A stretch of 43,625 nucleotides of DNA from assembly GCA_003550305.1 (NCBI GenBank), contig QKYT01000003.1, positions 191,633 to 235,257 on the forward strand, read 5' to 3'. Of the stretch, positions 32,126 through 43,625 are shown in pieces; the stretch's first letter is position 1; the number at the start of each line of letters is the position of its first letter. The translations under genes and the position numbers were made by a program. The notes below the pieces were generated by a model, which was not told the DNA's origin, ran no database searches, and saw only the letters and a program-made list of their open reading frames with translations. Origin of the DNA: Glomus cerebriforme (taxonomy: Eukaryota; Glomeromycota; Glomeromycetes; Glomerales; Glomeraceae).

Positions 32126-34998
32126 ATGTATTCTATGCAATTCTTTCTTAAAAATAAATTATTAATATACATATTAGCTATATCTGATATTCATAAATAT
32201 TTCAAAAAGAATCCTATGGATTGGAGTATTGTTGACTTTCTGAACAAGTGCAATACAGAACTGTTTGATGCAAAGGTAGACAGATATACAAAAAGTCTCA
32301 AGAAAATTACTAACAATCAACAAGGAGAAAGGGTTGAAAGAGCATAATTGCTTTTCAACTGTTTTAAAAAGGCAAGTGAAAATTTAATTTTTATTGAATT
32401 AATAAAAAAGTAACGTGAATGGAAGCTTTTTAAATTGCCAGTTATTCAAAGTTTTTAGCCAAGCCATAAAACTAGTACTAGACACAGATGACTTTTTAGG
32501 TTATTTGATATAAAAGATTTCTAACTGATTCAGTACTGGACTCACTGGAATAACAATTAACTTTCTAGGCAAGCTGATATTCTGGTAAAATTAAAAATGT
32601 TAGTCAAAGATTGTTATTAATTTTCAGAATTTTTATGCTAGAATCCTGACCATAAGAAAGTAAATAATTGGGAGAAAAAATGCTCACAGAGACAGATCAA
32701 CATTCACCAATCAATTAATGAGAACTTAAATGGCCTGTATTAAATAGTATTAAAAATATAGCCAGTAAAGTTTATAATACAAATCATGTACCAAAAAAAG
32801 ATCATGAAGAGGTATGCAATTTATTTATCTAAAGGTTAAGAATTGTGGCTGTCTGATAAAAACTAACTTCTTCTTTTTGTATTTAGCCCGATGATAACTT
32901 TATGCCCATCTATCAATTAAAGCAAAAAAATTTGTTATTATCAAAGATTAGAATATGGCAATAAAATTTTTTGATATAAATGTTACCTTAAAATCTATAC
33001 AATCTTATTTTTAATGACTACTTTAATATCCATAGGATAAAGAATCTAAGGTGCATCTCTATAATGATAAGAATTTATTCACAAGATTTATTTCTGTAGG
33101 ATAAGATTAGTATTTTTTTTCAAAGTTTCTCTAAGCAAATAGCTGTTTTAGATAAATATGATTTAAAGCATGTAAATATAGTATGCATTTTTTATCAAAT
33201 AATAAGGATCAGCAAAACAATAGATTTTGATACTTTGGGACAAAAATATTAAGCAAGATAGTTCTAAACGATTATGTGAGAGTGTACACGATAATGAAAT
33301 ATAGTTCAATATTACCATTAGATCACTTGATTATGATAATAGTATAGAAGATACAGATTAACAATTTCTTCTGGATAGTATATAATTTACTGACATGATC
33401 TTGTAATTTAAATAAAGGAAATTACTGCCACAAAAGAATGTTCTAAGGTCAGAACATATATGCTAGAATGTAATGATGATGACAACTCTCAAGAGTTATG
33501 ATTACAAAAAATATAAAAATCTTATGGTAAAATGAATGATGCCAATAAGTGGATATTCACAATTGAAACTATTGTAGAAAATGCTCTTCACAATTTTGGC
33601 CTGTATTGCAAATATGAACAGTAAGTTTATATGTAAACAATAAGCTTATATTCTTCAGAATGTATGAATTTCGCTCACACTTTATCTCTATATAAAAAGT
33701 CTTGCTCATTCATTTGTCTTGGATCCTAATGATAATACTTACCTGAAGAAAAATATTTTCATTGAAAGCAAATTACACAAAATTTACTATTTTCAAGTTA
33801 AGGAAATGCTATTGATAGTTCATGACTTGCTGAAGTATATAATAGCTTTAATATTGTAAGTTAATCTTTTTTATATATCATATGATAATTTTTTTTCCTG
33901 ACAATTGGTATATTGTTTTAATAAAAAACTACTAAAGAACTTTGGAAGCAAGTCTTTAAGGCTGATCAAATGGATCAAGATTTTGATAGATCAAAGGATT
34001 TTGATCAAGATTGGATATAAAATATCATATACAATTTGTATGTAATAACTTCATTACAGTAATTCAAGATTGGATATTAAATTTGCACTCTCATTTCACA
34101 GATTGCAAGAATATGAAGTGAATGCTTTAATGACAGACCATTTAAAATTGTGGATACTCATCTACATTTGGAATTTCACCAATAAAGTTTTCAATGATAT
34201 TGATGAAGTGAAAGTGGTCAAATAAGGAAAAGAAAATTTTTAATTAGTTCTCATCTTTCCATGGCCTAAATAATTTATACAAATAGAGGAAAATTATGTA
34301 GCTTATTATCATCAGCAAGAAAAAATCATAAAAGAGTCATACCTGCTGTAACAGATATGAAAAGAAAGATCCTTGAAAGAAAAGGTGATATGATTATTTG
34401 CAAGATTACAGATAAGTTTGGATACGCAAAAGCAAGTTGACAGTTTAAGGGATAGAATGATATAAAGTTGTTGCAGAAAAGAGGTCTAAAAATACCTAAG
34501 ATAATAAAAGATATGTTTAATTAACTTTGTAAGAGTTTTGAACAAGATAAGTATAAAACCTGTAAACTGGAAATAATTGGATTCCTCTATGCTGATATGT
34601 TTTTTTTACCTAACATTTACTAATCTACTTTTTGTTGCTTACTTTGATTGTATTTTTTAGGGCTTATGATAGCACTTCTGTGCTTAGACTTATCAGCTGG
34701 ATATGTGTGTTATGTGTTATGATCAAAATCTTTTTATATCACTACACATGTTAAGAAGTTTGGAAAGATACTTCCTGCAATTATTTTGACATGGAAAGTT
34801 AAAATAAGTACTTACATTATTTTCAGTTTCTGTCTTTTGCATCTGACAAACTTTTTCTTGTAAAAGATCATTAAAAATATAATTTGTTTAGTTAAGCAAA
34901 CTGATAAAACTGATGAATGCAATAAGGAAAATTAACTACAATGTTTGGAAAATATCTATGATGTGACACCACCAGGATCCTGAACAATCTATGTATAG
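32126..34998 (+). pseudogene. Decayed PD-(D/E)XK-like nuclease-domain gene (Rhizophagus-type)
   Basis: ATG at 32126; readable blocks are NPMDWSIVDFLNKCNTELFD (about 32213), KKITNNQQGERVERA, REWKLFKLPVIQSF (about 32415), NDANKWIFTIETIVENALHN (about 33538), SFVLDPNDNTYLKK, IFIESKLHKIYYFQVKEMLL, KELWKQVFKADQMDQDFDR, VNALMTDHLKLWILIYIWNF, and the presumed catalytic part KRKILERKGDMIICKITDKF (about 34360) followed by LLQKRGLKIPKIIKDMFN and KLEIIGFLYA. At the C-terminus are YYPTHVKKFGKILPA-like and NIYDVTPPGS remnants, then TAG at 34996. From memory intact relatives have RK-x-D followed by an E-containing segment and GTK; here that Glu is Lys and the next codon is a stop. Introns separate several blocks. 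Many TAA/TAG codons stand in Gln positions. Whether the family belongs to Crinkler-like effectors or to other nuclease-fold proteins cannot be decided here. Confidence 0.55.
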
Positions 34999-36409
34999 GT
35001 TAGATGAAAATTTCAAAATTTATTATGATTGATAAGCAAACTATTTTTAATTTTGCTAAGCAAACTCTCATTATAACTTAAGAAAATTTGGCTCTGCTAA
35101 GCAAACTGTTTTGTAACATACAATATATATTAAGTAAAATTTGTAGTTTCTCTATATTAAATTCAAAATCGGCATTCAATATCTACTTTATGAGATTAAG
35201 TAAAGTTGTAAAGCAAATAAAATTACATATAATTTTCAAATTTTAAAAGTATATAACAGATAGTTAAGGCTTATAATAACTTTCGTACTCTAATTTTGCA
35301 TTTTTAGCAGTTTCTTTATATTAAACTTAAAATTGCATTCATAACCTATTTTTTGAGATTAAGCAAAGTTGTAGAGCAAATAAAATTACACATAATACTC
35401 AAATTTTAAAAGTATATAATAGATAGCTAGTTAAGACTCACGATTAACTTCTGTATTCTGTTTAATTTTGCATTTTAGCAGTTTTTTTATATTAAACTCA
35501 AAATTGGCATTCATAACCTATTTTTTNAGATTAATTAAAGTTGTAAAGCAAACAAAATTGCATTAAAAATATACAACAGTTAAAAAATATCAAATTTACT
35601 ATAAAAAACATTAAAAATTATAAAAACGTTACTAAGTAAAATAGATGCAACTTTTAATAATTAATGCAGAAATAGTATTATAAAAACAAAAATTTGGAAA
35701 AAGAAAAAAACTTATTTTTCCTCCCTCCCATCCCTTCCATTTTCAACTTCTATATATTATTTTTAGTGTTATACAAACATGTATACATTTTAGACTTTGT
35801 CACATAAAAGTTTATTATGCTATCATGTATAATTTCATTGCATAATCACATATAAAAATAGATTAAATTTTGTTACACTATTACATATAAAAATAGATTA
35901 GATTTTGTTATACCGTCACATATTAAATTTACATGTTAATTTTATTTATGTGTCTTTAATTTTAAGGGATATATTTTTAAATTTTTGACGTCATATAACA
36001 TATTCTATATATTTCAAAATAAGTTTCTGTTATGCAAATACATTACTAAATTATCAAATTTATATTAAAATACTGACTATTTTAAATTTAATTCTTTAAA
36101 TAAGCAAAAAAAAATCTTACTAGGGNTAAAAATTTTNTATGTTCAATAAGCAAACTCAAATCCTACCTATTTATATATTGTTCAAGATCCTAGCTAATTT
36201 ACACAAAAAAACTCATAAAACAAAAAAATATCTCATGTTATTTGAAAAAAATGGAGTTAAAATAGATAAAATTAAGCTATTCTTATATAGTGCAACTGAA
36301 ATTTTAAAACTATAAATTAATACATAAATCCATAGATCAAGTAAAAAAATATCATTAGAGTCATGTGTTTTTAAAATCTGTTTTCTTAGAAAATGATTAG
36401 ATTAATGCT
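34999..36409. other. AT-rich DNA with tandem repeats
   Basis: No gene seen. Apart from the 168-bp array at 35137 there is a short run of about 36-bp units around 35850-35930 (CACATATAAAAATAGATTA blocks). The motif AAGCAAACT occurs at both sides (35035-35110 and 36150), which could mark an element. Confidence 0.5.
35137..35580. repeat. Tandem array, three units of about 168 bp
   Basis: The block AGTTTCTTTATATTAAAC, then TGCATTCATAACCTATTTT and GATTAAGCAAAGTTGTAGAGC, starts near 35140, 35307 and 35476. The third copy is partial and contains an N at 35527. Confidence 0.8.
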
Positions 36410-36855
36410 AAGGTAAGTATATTAGCAAATGTATTATCTTTACTTTAATTTAATCCAATTTAACCTATTTTTACAATAAGATATTAGATCAATATTACAA
36501 TTTATATATAAAGACTTTAATTATTATGGCATTACTAATAAGATATTATATCTATTATGTAAGTTAAATTATGATGATAAGGAAAGTATAAAAAATAAAT
36601 ATGAAGCTAAATTCTATTTTATTTAATGTAAATAACATAAAATTAAGATAGTTATATAGTTTTATTATTTTATAATATTATATTTACTTACGCTTAATTG
36701 TGATATTTTTTTGCAGAACTAATTTATATTAATTATTATTTAATTAGATTGATTTACAATCATAGAAAAAAGTAATATAACCAAATCTAATAAAATATTA
36801 ACTCCCAAATATCTGAATTGATATGCTAAATTAATTGGCTTACTAACTATTTTGA

Positions 36856-37205
36856 TAGATAAGATTTGTTTTAACCTATACAAAAAATATAAAAAAGAAA
36901 TTGGATATAAGCTATAGCAATTATCAAAAATTTACTTTTTCATAAATTCAAATCAAAAAATAATGTATTTTATTTATCTTTTTCTAAATAATGTGAAGAA
37001 AAAGAGCCTGTCATTTTTGAAGCCAAACTTTATCCAGAATATAAATGCCATCCAAATTCCAAAATCAATTTAAGCATATAGTAAAATCCCAAATTATTTT
37101 TGGCATCCCAAATTATTTTGGCACTTTACTTAATAAATTATATATAAACTAAATGAATTTGTACATTCTAAATTATATTTATAACATTCCAAAATAATTC
37201 AGATG
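36856..37205. other. About 350-bp insertion in the duplicated copy
   Basis: Not present at the matching point of 12496-14180. It contains CCCAAATTATTTTTGGCATCC and CCCAAATTATTTTGGCAC in tandem (37088-37130) and several CCAAATTCC/GGAATTTGG-like pieces. Probably a small decayed element; ends not resolved. Confidence 0.45.
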
Positions 37206-37525
37206 CCATTTATAATTCAAAATTAATTATTAAATCTATTTTAAAGCATTTCATATATCTGAAATTTTAAAATAATTTTAGGAGAATTGATAAGGCGATA
37301 TAAAGTTAAAAAATTAATTCTCATATTCCATCTGGATCAGCTGAACAGAAATCCAAATTTCAAATTTTTTTTTCAACCAATAGAATTGCTTAAAATCATT
37401 TCACATGATAAATAAAGTTTGTAATGCATATCAAAAATTTGTAACATATTTTATATACACATTAAAACTTTGTAACACTATTTTAAATTTGTAACACCTA
37501 TCAAATTTTAAATAATGCAAGAATA

Positions 37526-37843
37526 CCGTATAGTTCCGAAATTAAGCACACTTTTTTTGTTATAGGGATGCTTAATTTCGGTATATATTTTTTTTAAAAA
37601 AATCATATTTATATTAATTTTGTATTTAGGATATCTTGTGTTCCAGTGATTAGAAATTGATGTAATTTAGCTCATTAGATTCGTCTCAATGAGAGGAATC
37701 CAATGGTAGTTATTTCATATTTCTAGGATAAATATTGGCCGAGATATCATAAATTTATTATAAAAAGAGTGCTTATTTTTGGGTTATTTNTTATATGTAA
37801 AGATGCTTATTTTCAGGTAATGCTTAATTTCAGAACTATACGG
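37526..37843. mobile_element. 318-bp TA-flanked MITE (Tc1/mariner/pogo-like)
   Basis: Terminal inverted repeats CCGTATAGTTCCGAAATTAA (left) and its complement with one change (right), bordered by TA on both sides (37524-37525 and 37844-37845). Just inside, CCGAAATTAAGCA is repeated inverted as TGCTTAATTTCGG (ending about 37582), so the left end alone can form a hairpin; TGCTTATTTT-type motifs mirror this on the right. TA duplications and short inverted repeats fit non-autonomous Tc1/mariner-class elements. It lies 32 bp beyond the 3' end of the DDE gene, inside the larger transposon. Confidence 0.75.
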
Positions 37844-37875
37844 TAATATATTTATTAATACTATACAATATATAA

Positions 37876-40800
37876 TTATGAACTGAAATTCTTTGTACGT
37901 TTTTCTTTACTTTTGCCATCTTGTTTTCACTTTAAATGCCTTTTAGAAGTAAAAGTACTACTACATTCATTGCAACATAAATGTTCATCTTTTGCTACTT
38001 TACTAACATCTAAATTTCCATATTCAATACAAACGTCTGGATAGAAGCCAGCCAAATAGTATGGCTTCTTTACTTGTGATGTATAGAACCATAAGTCATT
38101 AACAAAAACTCTTGAAAATAATTTCTGGATAGGATTCTCTATATATATATCAGTCTCTTCATTATCATCAATTGTATCATTATCAGATTCTTCCTCATTA
38201 TCTAAGTTAAAATTTTTATTAGAATCTTCCTCTTTTATATTTTCTTTATCATCACTNGCTCTGTCAATATTCTCAGTATTATTATATATATCTGGTTGTT
38301 TTAGTGATACAGCTATAGATAGATCACACATATTATAAAATGATATACTGCAAGTATAGAAGATTATATCCAAAAATTCTTGCAGCAATACCTTATTTTT
38401 TTTGGATAATTTCTTTGCACTGAATAAAAGATGTGACTTCTCACATTCAATACAATTTACAATTACACTAACATTTCTTGCATATGCAGCAAAAGGACAG
38501 AATGGCATGGTATATTTTTCCTTTGTAATTTTTGTTTTGCCATTTGATTTTGCCTTAACATTTTTAAGTAAGGATCTGTATTCTTCTGTTGTTTGTTTTC
38601 TATACAATTCCTTAAATGACTTATAATGCAAATCTTTACCAGGCACTGGATCTGGAAGACAATATAGTTGCTTGTTCAAAATCTTCTGGTAAATAATGAG
38701 AAGGGTAGTAAATGGTACAAGTTAATTCATTACATTTCTTGATTGAAAAAAAATAATGTCTTATCATACAACAGTGATCCAAAAATTCTTGCAAACGTGA
38801 CTTAAAATAAAAATATATAAGTTAATTTTTACATAAATAATTCAATATTTAAATATCCTTTATATGTTTTATATGTATTGTAGTTAAGTAATATTATCAT
38901 CTACAAGCCAAATCATTTTTCAAAATCTCTCTATTTCCATTTCTGTTGCCACACTAAATGTTTCAAAAGGCTCATTCTTGAGAGATTGGTAGTTGAATAC
39001 ATCACGAACTAAATTAATTGGACTTTGAAGGTTTGCAATTACTTCTTCTTTTAAAGTAAAATTCTCTTTAGTAAGTTTGTAGATATCATTCATTATACTA
39101 ACTTTACTCATTAATTTCTCAGATTGATTATTCATTTTAGTTTGCATTAGCCTAACACTTTGCAACTCTAGGTTCAGTATTAACATAATATGTTTAACAG
39201 GATTTTCTATGAATATTGTGATGAAGTTCAAATAACAACAAAATAATCAAGATCTAATGTGATAAAAAGACAAATGTAAGAGAGTTGTACATAAGCATAT
39301 ATGCAACAATAATCAGATCTACTATCTGTATAGAGACATAAAACTGGCTTATCAAAAAGCTCTTCTTTAAAAAATATATGGTAAAGTTCTGTTGCATAGC
39401 AGAGTGGTAAAGAAGGTTGAAAAATTGGATCTTTTAATCCAATATGTACTTTTTCTTTGTAAAAATCACTACTGATAAATTCGGATATATTGTATATCAT
39501 AGTAACACGTGGTATGATTCCTGTTTTTGTAAAATCATGAACTGCTATTACAAATGTAATGTCTTTACCAATAACTACGCTCTTTCCTCTTTCTACTGCA
39601 GCAACAGAAAATCCAGATTTGCCAATCTTGCAATAGTGCTTATCATCTAAAAAAATCAGATTGATGATCTTACAGAATTTCATAGCAAATTCTTTCTTAT
39701 AATGAAATAATGCAGATGCATAATGAATATCTGGATGATTAACTTGTAGCTGATGCATTTGAATCATAAATTTTAAAGGTAATCAACCAGTGAATTGTAA
39801 ATTATTAAGTTGTGTAGGATTCTTTGACCAAAATTGTAGTCTTAACCATTACATACTAGGGATTAACATTCCAGAAGAACATTTACATTTAATTTGATGT
39901 AATAGATCATTCACTGAAATTGCAATTGCAAGATGTATGATTGTATTATGCCTACATTCATCTGCAGCAGTTACAACGTCTGATACTTTTTCTGCAAGAA
40001 ATTGGGCCACAATTTTCCAAAAAATATCATATTTATCAGGTTGTCCATTATTATGTTCTTGTAAATTAATGATAACTTTTGGATCTCTAAATTCCAAAGC
40101 AATTCTAATGTATTCATTAATTTTAGCATCATTTGCAGTCTCAGCTGCAAAAACATCACCTATTAACATACCGTAAATTATTCAAAGTGCTAAAGACTTG
40201 GCTTTTGGTAATAGCAGATCACAAGTACATAGATAGTTTATTTGCATTGCTCTTGTGTAATAACAAGACACATCAGCTTGCAATTCAATAATGATCTGTG
40301 TGTTTTTTTGTAATATCATACTTTCATTAGCATGTTCATCAATTTTTTAAACTGAAATTGCATTAAAAGTATTATTTTCTGAGTTAAATTGATACTCTCC
40401 AATATTAAAGAAAAATGCATGAGGTATGTTCTGAATATATCACAATCTTTGTTTATAATTATAGATTTATGTTCATTAAGAATTTATTTCTGCATACTTA
40501 TACAAAGTCATTTGGCAAGTATTCTTTAATATCAACCAGTTTTCATGATAGCAAATTTACAAGCAATTGTTCAAGATTATAATATTTGGATTAATAAATA
40601 AGTGTAATTCAGGTATTTCATTTGTGAATTTTAACTATAGTGACTTGTTCAACAGATCGTATGGGTGATTTTAATGTATGATTGACAGCTGTAATATTAT
40701 GATTCTGTTGCAAATACCTAGCATAATCCAAAATGGTATCAATGAAATCATCAAATGCATCATGAAGCCAATTAAAATTCACCCTTAACATCCATGATGA

Positions 40801-41487
40801 TGTAGCATATGGAGCAAGAGCTTGGCAATGTAAGATTAATTCATTTGCATCAAAAGGTTTTCGTGATTGTTTGTATGATTCTGAATTTGCACAGTCAAAA
40901 AATTCAAGGAAGAGCTTTGGTATATAATAACTACGTTCTTTAAGTTTCTTGTAACCATGTATATTAATATACCAAATCATTTCAGTTAAGCTAACAATAA
41001 ATTCTTTTTCTTGTGTGTTAGTATATGATTGAGATGACCATCCCCTACCATAACTTTGAATCCAATTAACAAAATTATTATGCAATGTTAGTTTACAATT
41101 CATATTATTCGATTGTAGGAATGTTGGCAAATACAAATAGGATTTGTGCGTGTTTTGTATCAAAATGTTAAAGCTATTCTGCGATACTATGATGGAAATT
41201 GTATCATCCATTTTGAGTCAATAATGCATATGTATTCCTATACTTCTTGTGAGTTCTATGATATTACAGTCAATGCTGACTTGGATTGCAATGATGGTTA
41301 GTGTCTCACTTAATTCAACATGCTCTATTTCTTTAAAACTTGTTATACCAATATTATATTCATTTTTATTAACAAGTTTTATAAAAAAATCTTTTACTGA
41401 TATCTCATAAGGAATAGGATGGATATACCATCCATGAATTTTTTGTTTTCCTTTAGAGATTTGAATATTCACAAAAAGCATGTTCAA
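37876..41487 (-). pseudogene. DDE transposase-like gene of the 4.94-kb element, decayed
   Basis: The minus strand reads from ATG 41487 (N-terminal part with SKGKQKIHGWYIHPIPYEIS) through 41211-40618 (WIQSYGRGWSSQSYTNTQEK, SYYIPKLFLEFFDCANSES, SPIRSVEQVTIVK), a broken zone (40617-40170), and 40169-39849 (DKYDIFWKIVAQFLAEKVS, DECRHNTIIHLAIAISV). The presumed catalytic part is 39767-39228: Asp in FLDDKHYCKIGKSGFSVAA, VAAVERGKSVVIG, Asp in LCLYTDSRSDYCC; then, after a frame change, 39231-38920 with ENPVKHIMLILNL. Relatives recalled from fungi and invertebrates have NPVER/NPVEH there, so the catalytic Glu is Lys here. Next come a Cys pair KCNELTCTIYYPS (about 38720), a shift, and a C-terminal part with LPDPVPGKD, IECEKSHLLFS, an acidic linker, and CCNECSSTFTSKRHLK, a treble-clef/C2H2-like finger. 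It ends at 37876 past one TGA. Stops at 39846 and 39783 also occur. Confidence 0.65.
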
Positions 41488-42196
41488 AAAAAAGAAATGT
41501 GTTTATTTGTAAAAAAATTCAAAAAAATATATCTTAACCCATTTTTTATTATTAAATACATTGCGTGTGCAATTTATATCAATTTTTATTAGGGGCACAG
41601 TCAAAAAAGAAAAGCTGGATGATCGTGCAATTTCTAATATAATAGTATGTGCAAGAGATATATTTCTTTATATTGTAAATTGATGTTTATATTTTTGTGA
41701 ATATATTTAAACTGTTTGTAAACGTAAACGTTTTATAAAATAAATAAATGAAAAAGTGTACAATAAAAAAGTAAAAAAATATTTTGTTGTTATAAACATT
41801 GATCTAAAAAAAGAGGTAACCAGTTACCAGTGTGATAAAAGTAAAATAGATTTTTGATAAAATTATAAAAAAAAAAAAATATTCGTCAAAAATCTTCACA
41901 CATATATTTATATATTTTATAAAATAATTTCTTACACCAAATTTTACCATTTAACAAATTTAATAAATTTAACTATAAACTGTTCGTGACATGTAAATCA
42001 AAACTATAAAAGTTTGTATTGCAATAATAATACTAACTTGATATATATTGATATGTACTTTATTATATAATAACATTATTATTTAAACGGGTAATACAAA
42101 TTTTAGTTAATTTGAGTTGTGATACATGTTTGGTATGAAAAATTTTTGACAAAAAAAATAAAATCCCATGCAGTAAGATTAATTAAAGATGATTTT
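41488..42196. other. Non-coding 5' part of the 4.94-kb transposon
   Basis: A long AT-rich leader between the DDE gene and the right terminal repeat. A mixed block at 41590-41640 (GGGGCACAGTCAAAAAAGAAAAGC) stands out, but no partner was found. No exon seen. Confidence 0.45.
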
Positions 42197-42232
42197 GATA
42201 TGAGAACTAAATTTTTTAACTTTATGTTGCCT

Positions 42233-43089
42233 AATTATAATTTTGCATTAGCTCAGCTATAAAATTTATTATATTTTATTTGTAATGTAAAATATAGGAA
42301 TTATAGATTATATGATGAATGGTATAAAAATAAAATAGAATATTGTTTTACTTATAACAATTTAAGTAATAAATTTAAGTTTACAATTGTAATATAGAGC
42401 TTATCATATATAATAAGTTAGTTCTGCATTTGTATTTATTTTTTTCATTATTCATTAATAAAGAATCTTCATATTTATTACCTATAATATGGGATCATAA
42501 TCTCAAAGTTTAGCACTTTTTTTTTATATGAAGTATTATAAGATATAAGTTAGTCATATAACTTATCAATTGATAAGTCAGATTAAATCTATACATTTAA
42601 GCTTTGAAACTCATATCTATCATATATAAAAGTGATAATATGCAGATTATAATGAAAATTATCCTAAGCTATATTGTATGGTTACTAAAAGAAATACAAA
42701 AGACAGTAAAGTATTTACAAAGTAAAGAGAAATCAAGAGAAATAAAAAGCAAAAGTTATTAAGTAATCTCATAAAAAGGTTAGAGAAATGGATAGGCTAA
42801 TAGGATAGAAATATGATAATATAGTATTAATATGTATTATAAGTTATGTCCTAAGCTTTGTATTTATATTAATAAAAAATACTATATATACAAGCTTGTA
42901 TTTTTTTAACTTATTTATGTAAATTTATTATAAATTTAAAAGCAAATGCAGTATATTTGTTTTAATAATTTTTTAAGACTTCTAATAGTTATCTAGAAAA
43001 AATCTATTCAATATGTGATTTGAAAAACATATAAGCAAAAGTATAGGCAAATATCTATATTATCATTAAAATATAGAAAAAAGAGTTAA
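42233..43089. repeat. Duplicated flank of the Uma2-like locus (decayed)
   Basis: Collinear with the reverse complement of about 12800-13650, including the piece with NYRLYDEW-like codons (42290-42330, plus strand) that corresponds to the open frame at 13510-13670. AT-shifted relative to the source. Confidence 0.75.
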
Positions 43090-43376
43090 TAATATATTAA
43101 AGAAATATAAAGTATAAACATACCAAATAATACAAAGCATTTTGCTAAATATTTCACAAATCTATAACAAAATTATTTGGTATACCAATAGGAATATCTC
43201 CAGGAAAAAGTAAGTTTATGGGAATAGTTATTTGGTAGTTTGACATATTAGTTTGTACACAAGCAATATTATTCCTTTGTATGAATCCAGTTAACCTATT
43301 ATTTCATATATCAGTATTGTTAATAAATGCTGCTTATTAATAATTAAGTGGTGCTGTTCCAAAAGAAATAGCAATA
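43090..43376 (-). pseudogene. 3' fragment of a Uma2-like gene, decayed copy
   Basis: The minus strand reads ISFGTAPLNY, two stops, AAFINNTDI, stop, NNRLTGFIQRNNIACVQ, MSNYQITIPINLLFPGDIPI and NNFVIDL, stop, NI, stop, QNALYYL: the C-terminal 85 or so residues of the intact gene at 11778-12828. Stops replace Gln-Gln (CAACAA to TAATAA), Arg (CGA to TGA), Trp (TGG to TGA) and Gln (CAG to TAG). The terminal intron is recognisable but its acceptor AG has become AA. The 5' part lies beyond an inserted transposon end at 43377 and outside the window. It is dead and serves as a natural record of mutation type. Confidence 0.85.
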
Positions 43377-43625
43377 CAGTCATACCTCCATATAGTCACA
43401 CTCTATATAGTCACACCTCTTTATAAGCACCCATTTTCGTGAAANGGTTTTTAATACTATTAAATTACCTCCATATCACTTATAATCACTATCACTTAAA
43501 AGTTCCAAACGTACATATTATGTTTATTAATAAATAAACCTCTTATAATCACATTGTACATCAAAATGATTAGGTTTGTTACACGTTTGATCATCAGATC
43601 GATTCGTAACACGTTAAATCATATA
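43377..43625. mobile_element. Left end of a pogo/Tigger-like transposon (truncated by the window)
   Basis: It starts CAGTCATACCTCCATATAG directly after TA (43375-43376), inside the Uma2-like pseudogene. The subterminal motif TATAGTCACAC is repeated (43393-43423), followed by CTTTATAAGCACCC. CAGT plus CCTC...TATA ends and a TA target are characteristic of pogo/Tigger/Fot1-type Tc1/mariner elements. The rest, including any transposase, lies beyond the window. An N occurs at 43445. Confidence 0.6.

Larger units (their letters stand above)
37293..42232. mobile_element. 4.94-kb DDE transposon with about 35-bp terminal inverted repeats
   Basis: The left end begins AGGCGATATAAAGTTAAAAA and the right end (reverse complement) begins AGGCAACATAAAGTTAAAAA; both continue to TTCTCATAT, giving about 35 bp with four or five differences. 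The flanks AATTGATA and AATTATA are a likely imperfect 7-8 bp target duplication. The borders agree with the empty site at about 13650 of the intact locus. Inside are one DDE-type gene remnant (37876-41487) and a nested TA-flanked MITE (37526-37843). Confidence 0.7.
36410..43376. repeat. Inverted, decayed copy of 12496-14180, split by insertions
   Basis: Read on the plus strand, three pieces match the reverse complement of the intact locus in the right order: 36410-36855 (source about 14180-13735), 37206-37292 (source about 13735-13655) and 42233-43376 (source about 13650-12496). Between them lie about 350 bp of unknown DNA (36856-37205) and a 4.94-kb transposon (37293-42232). The intact locus therefore shows the state before insertion. 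Coordinates of the joints are hand-aligned. Confidence 0.75.

Overview
The window looks like nuclear DNA of an arbuscular mycorrhizal fungus of the Rhizophagus irregularis type. It is extremely AT-rich, has short spliceosomal introns (GT...AG, 70-100 bp), and carries protein families that I associate from memory with Rhizophagus: a Uma2-like nuclease fold protein and several lineage-specific DDE transposase-like families. The organism call is an inference from composition and families; no database was consulted.

Only two protein genes look intact. One is a Uma2-like (PD-(D/E)XK fold) gene at 11778-12828 (+). The other is a small stand-alone two-component receiver protein at 26150-26721 (+), with one intron and all key receiver residues. 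Nearly everything else recognisable is a mobile-element graveyard: a DDE transposase-like pseudogene (408-4546, -); a PIF/Harbinger-type pair of transposase (4914-7238, +) and Myb/SANT-like partner (7326-8574, -); an unknown Cys-rich protein remnant (9546-10856, +); a second DDE family (17216-19651, +); a PD-(D/E)XK-like remnant (32126-34998, +); and a third DDE family (37876-41487, -) lying inside a delimited 4.94-kb transposon (37293-42232).

Non-autonomous elements are nested in these, and several insertions can be proved because the host reading frame resumes across a target-site duplication: a 443-bp foldback element (1440-1882) and a 905-bp element (5018-5922), both with 9-bp duplications; a 244-bp element family (16952, 18178, 20420) with an 8-bp duplication; a 725-bp hAT-like element (14597-15321); and a 318-bp TA-flanked element (37526-37843). 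Long minisatellites lie at 5241, 10858, 14762, 30860 and 35137. The window ends inside a pogo/Tigger-like transposon starting at 43377.

The most informative structure is an inverted duplication. The locus 12496-14180 (3' part of the Uma2-like gene plus its convergent neighbour) has a decayed inverted copy at 36410-43376, split by two insertions, one being the complete 4.94-kb DDE transposon. The intact locus is thus an empty site that defines the transposon's ends. In that copy and in most pseudogenes, differences are dominated by C-to-T and G-to-A transitions, with Gln, Arg and Trp codons turned into stops. This points to cytosine-deamination-type decay of repeats. Long gene-poor stretches (about 19.7-26.1 kb and 26.7-30.2 kb) surround the receiver gene, and I see no further genes in them.
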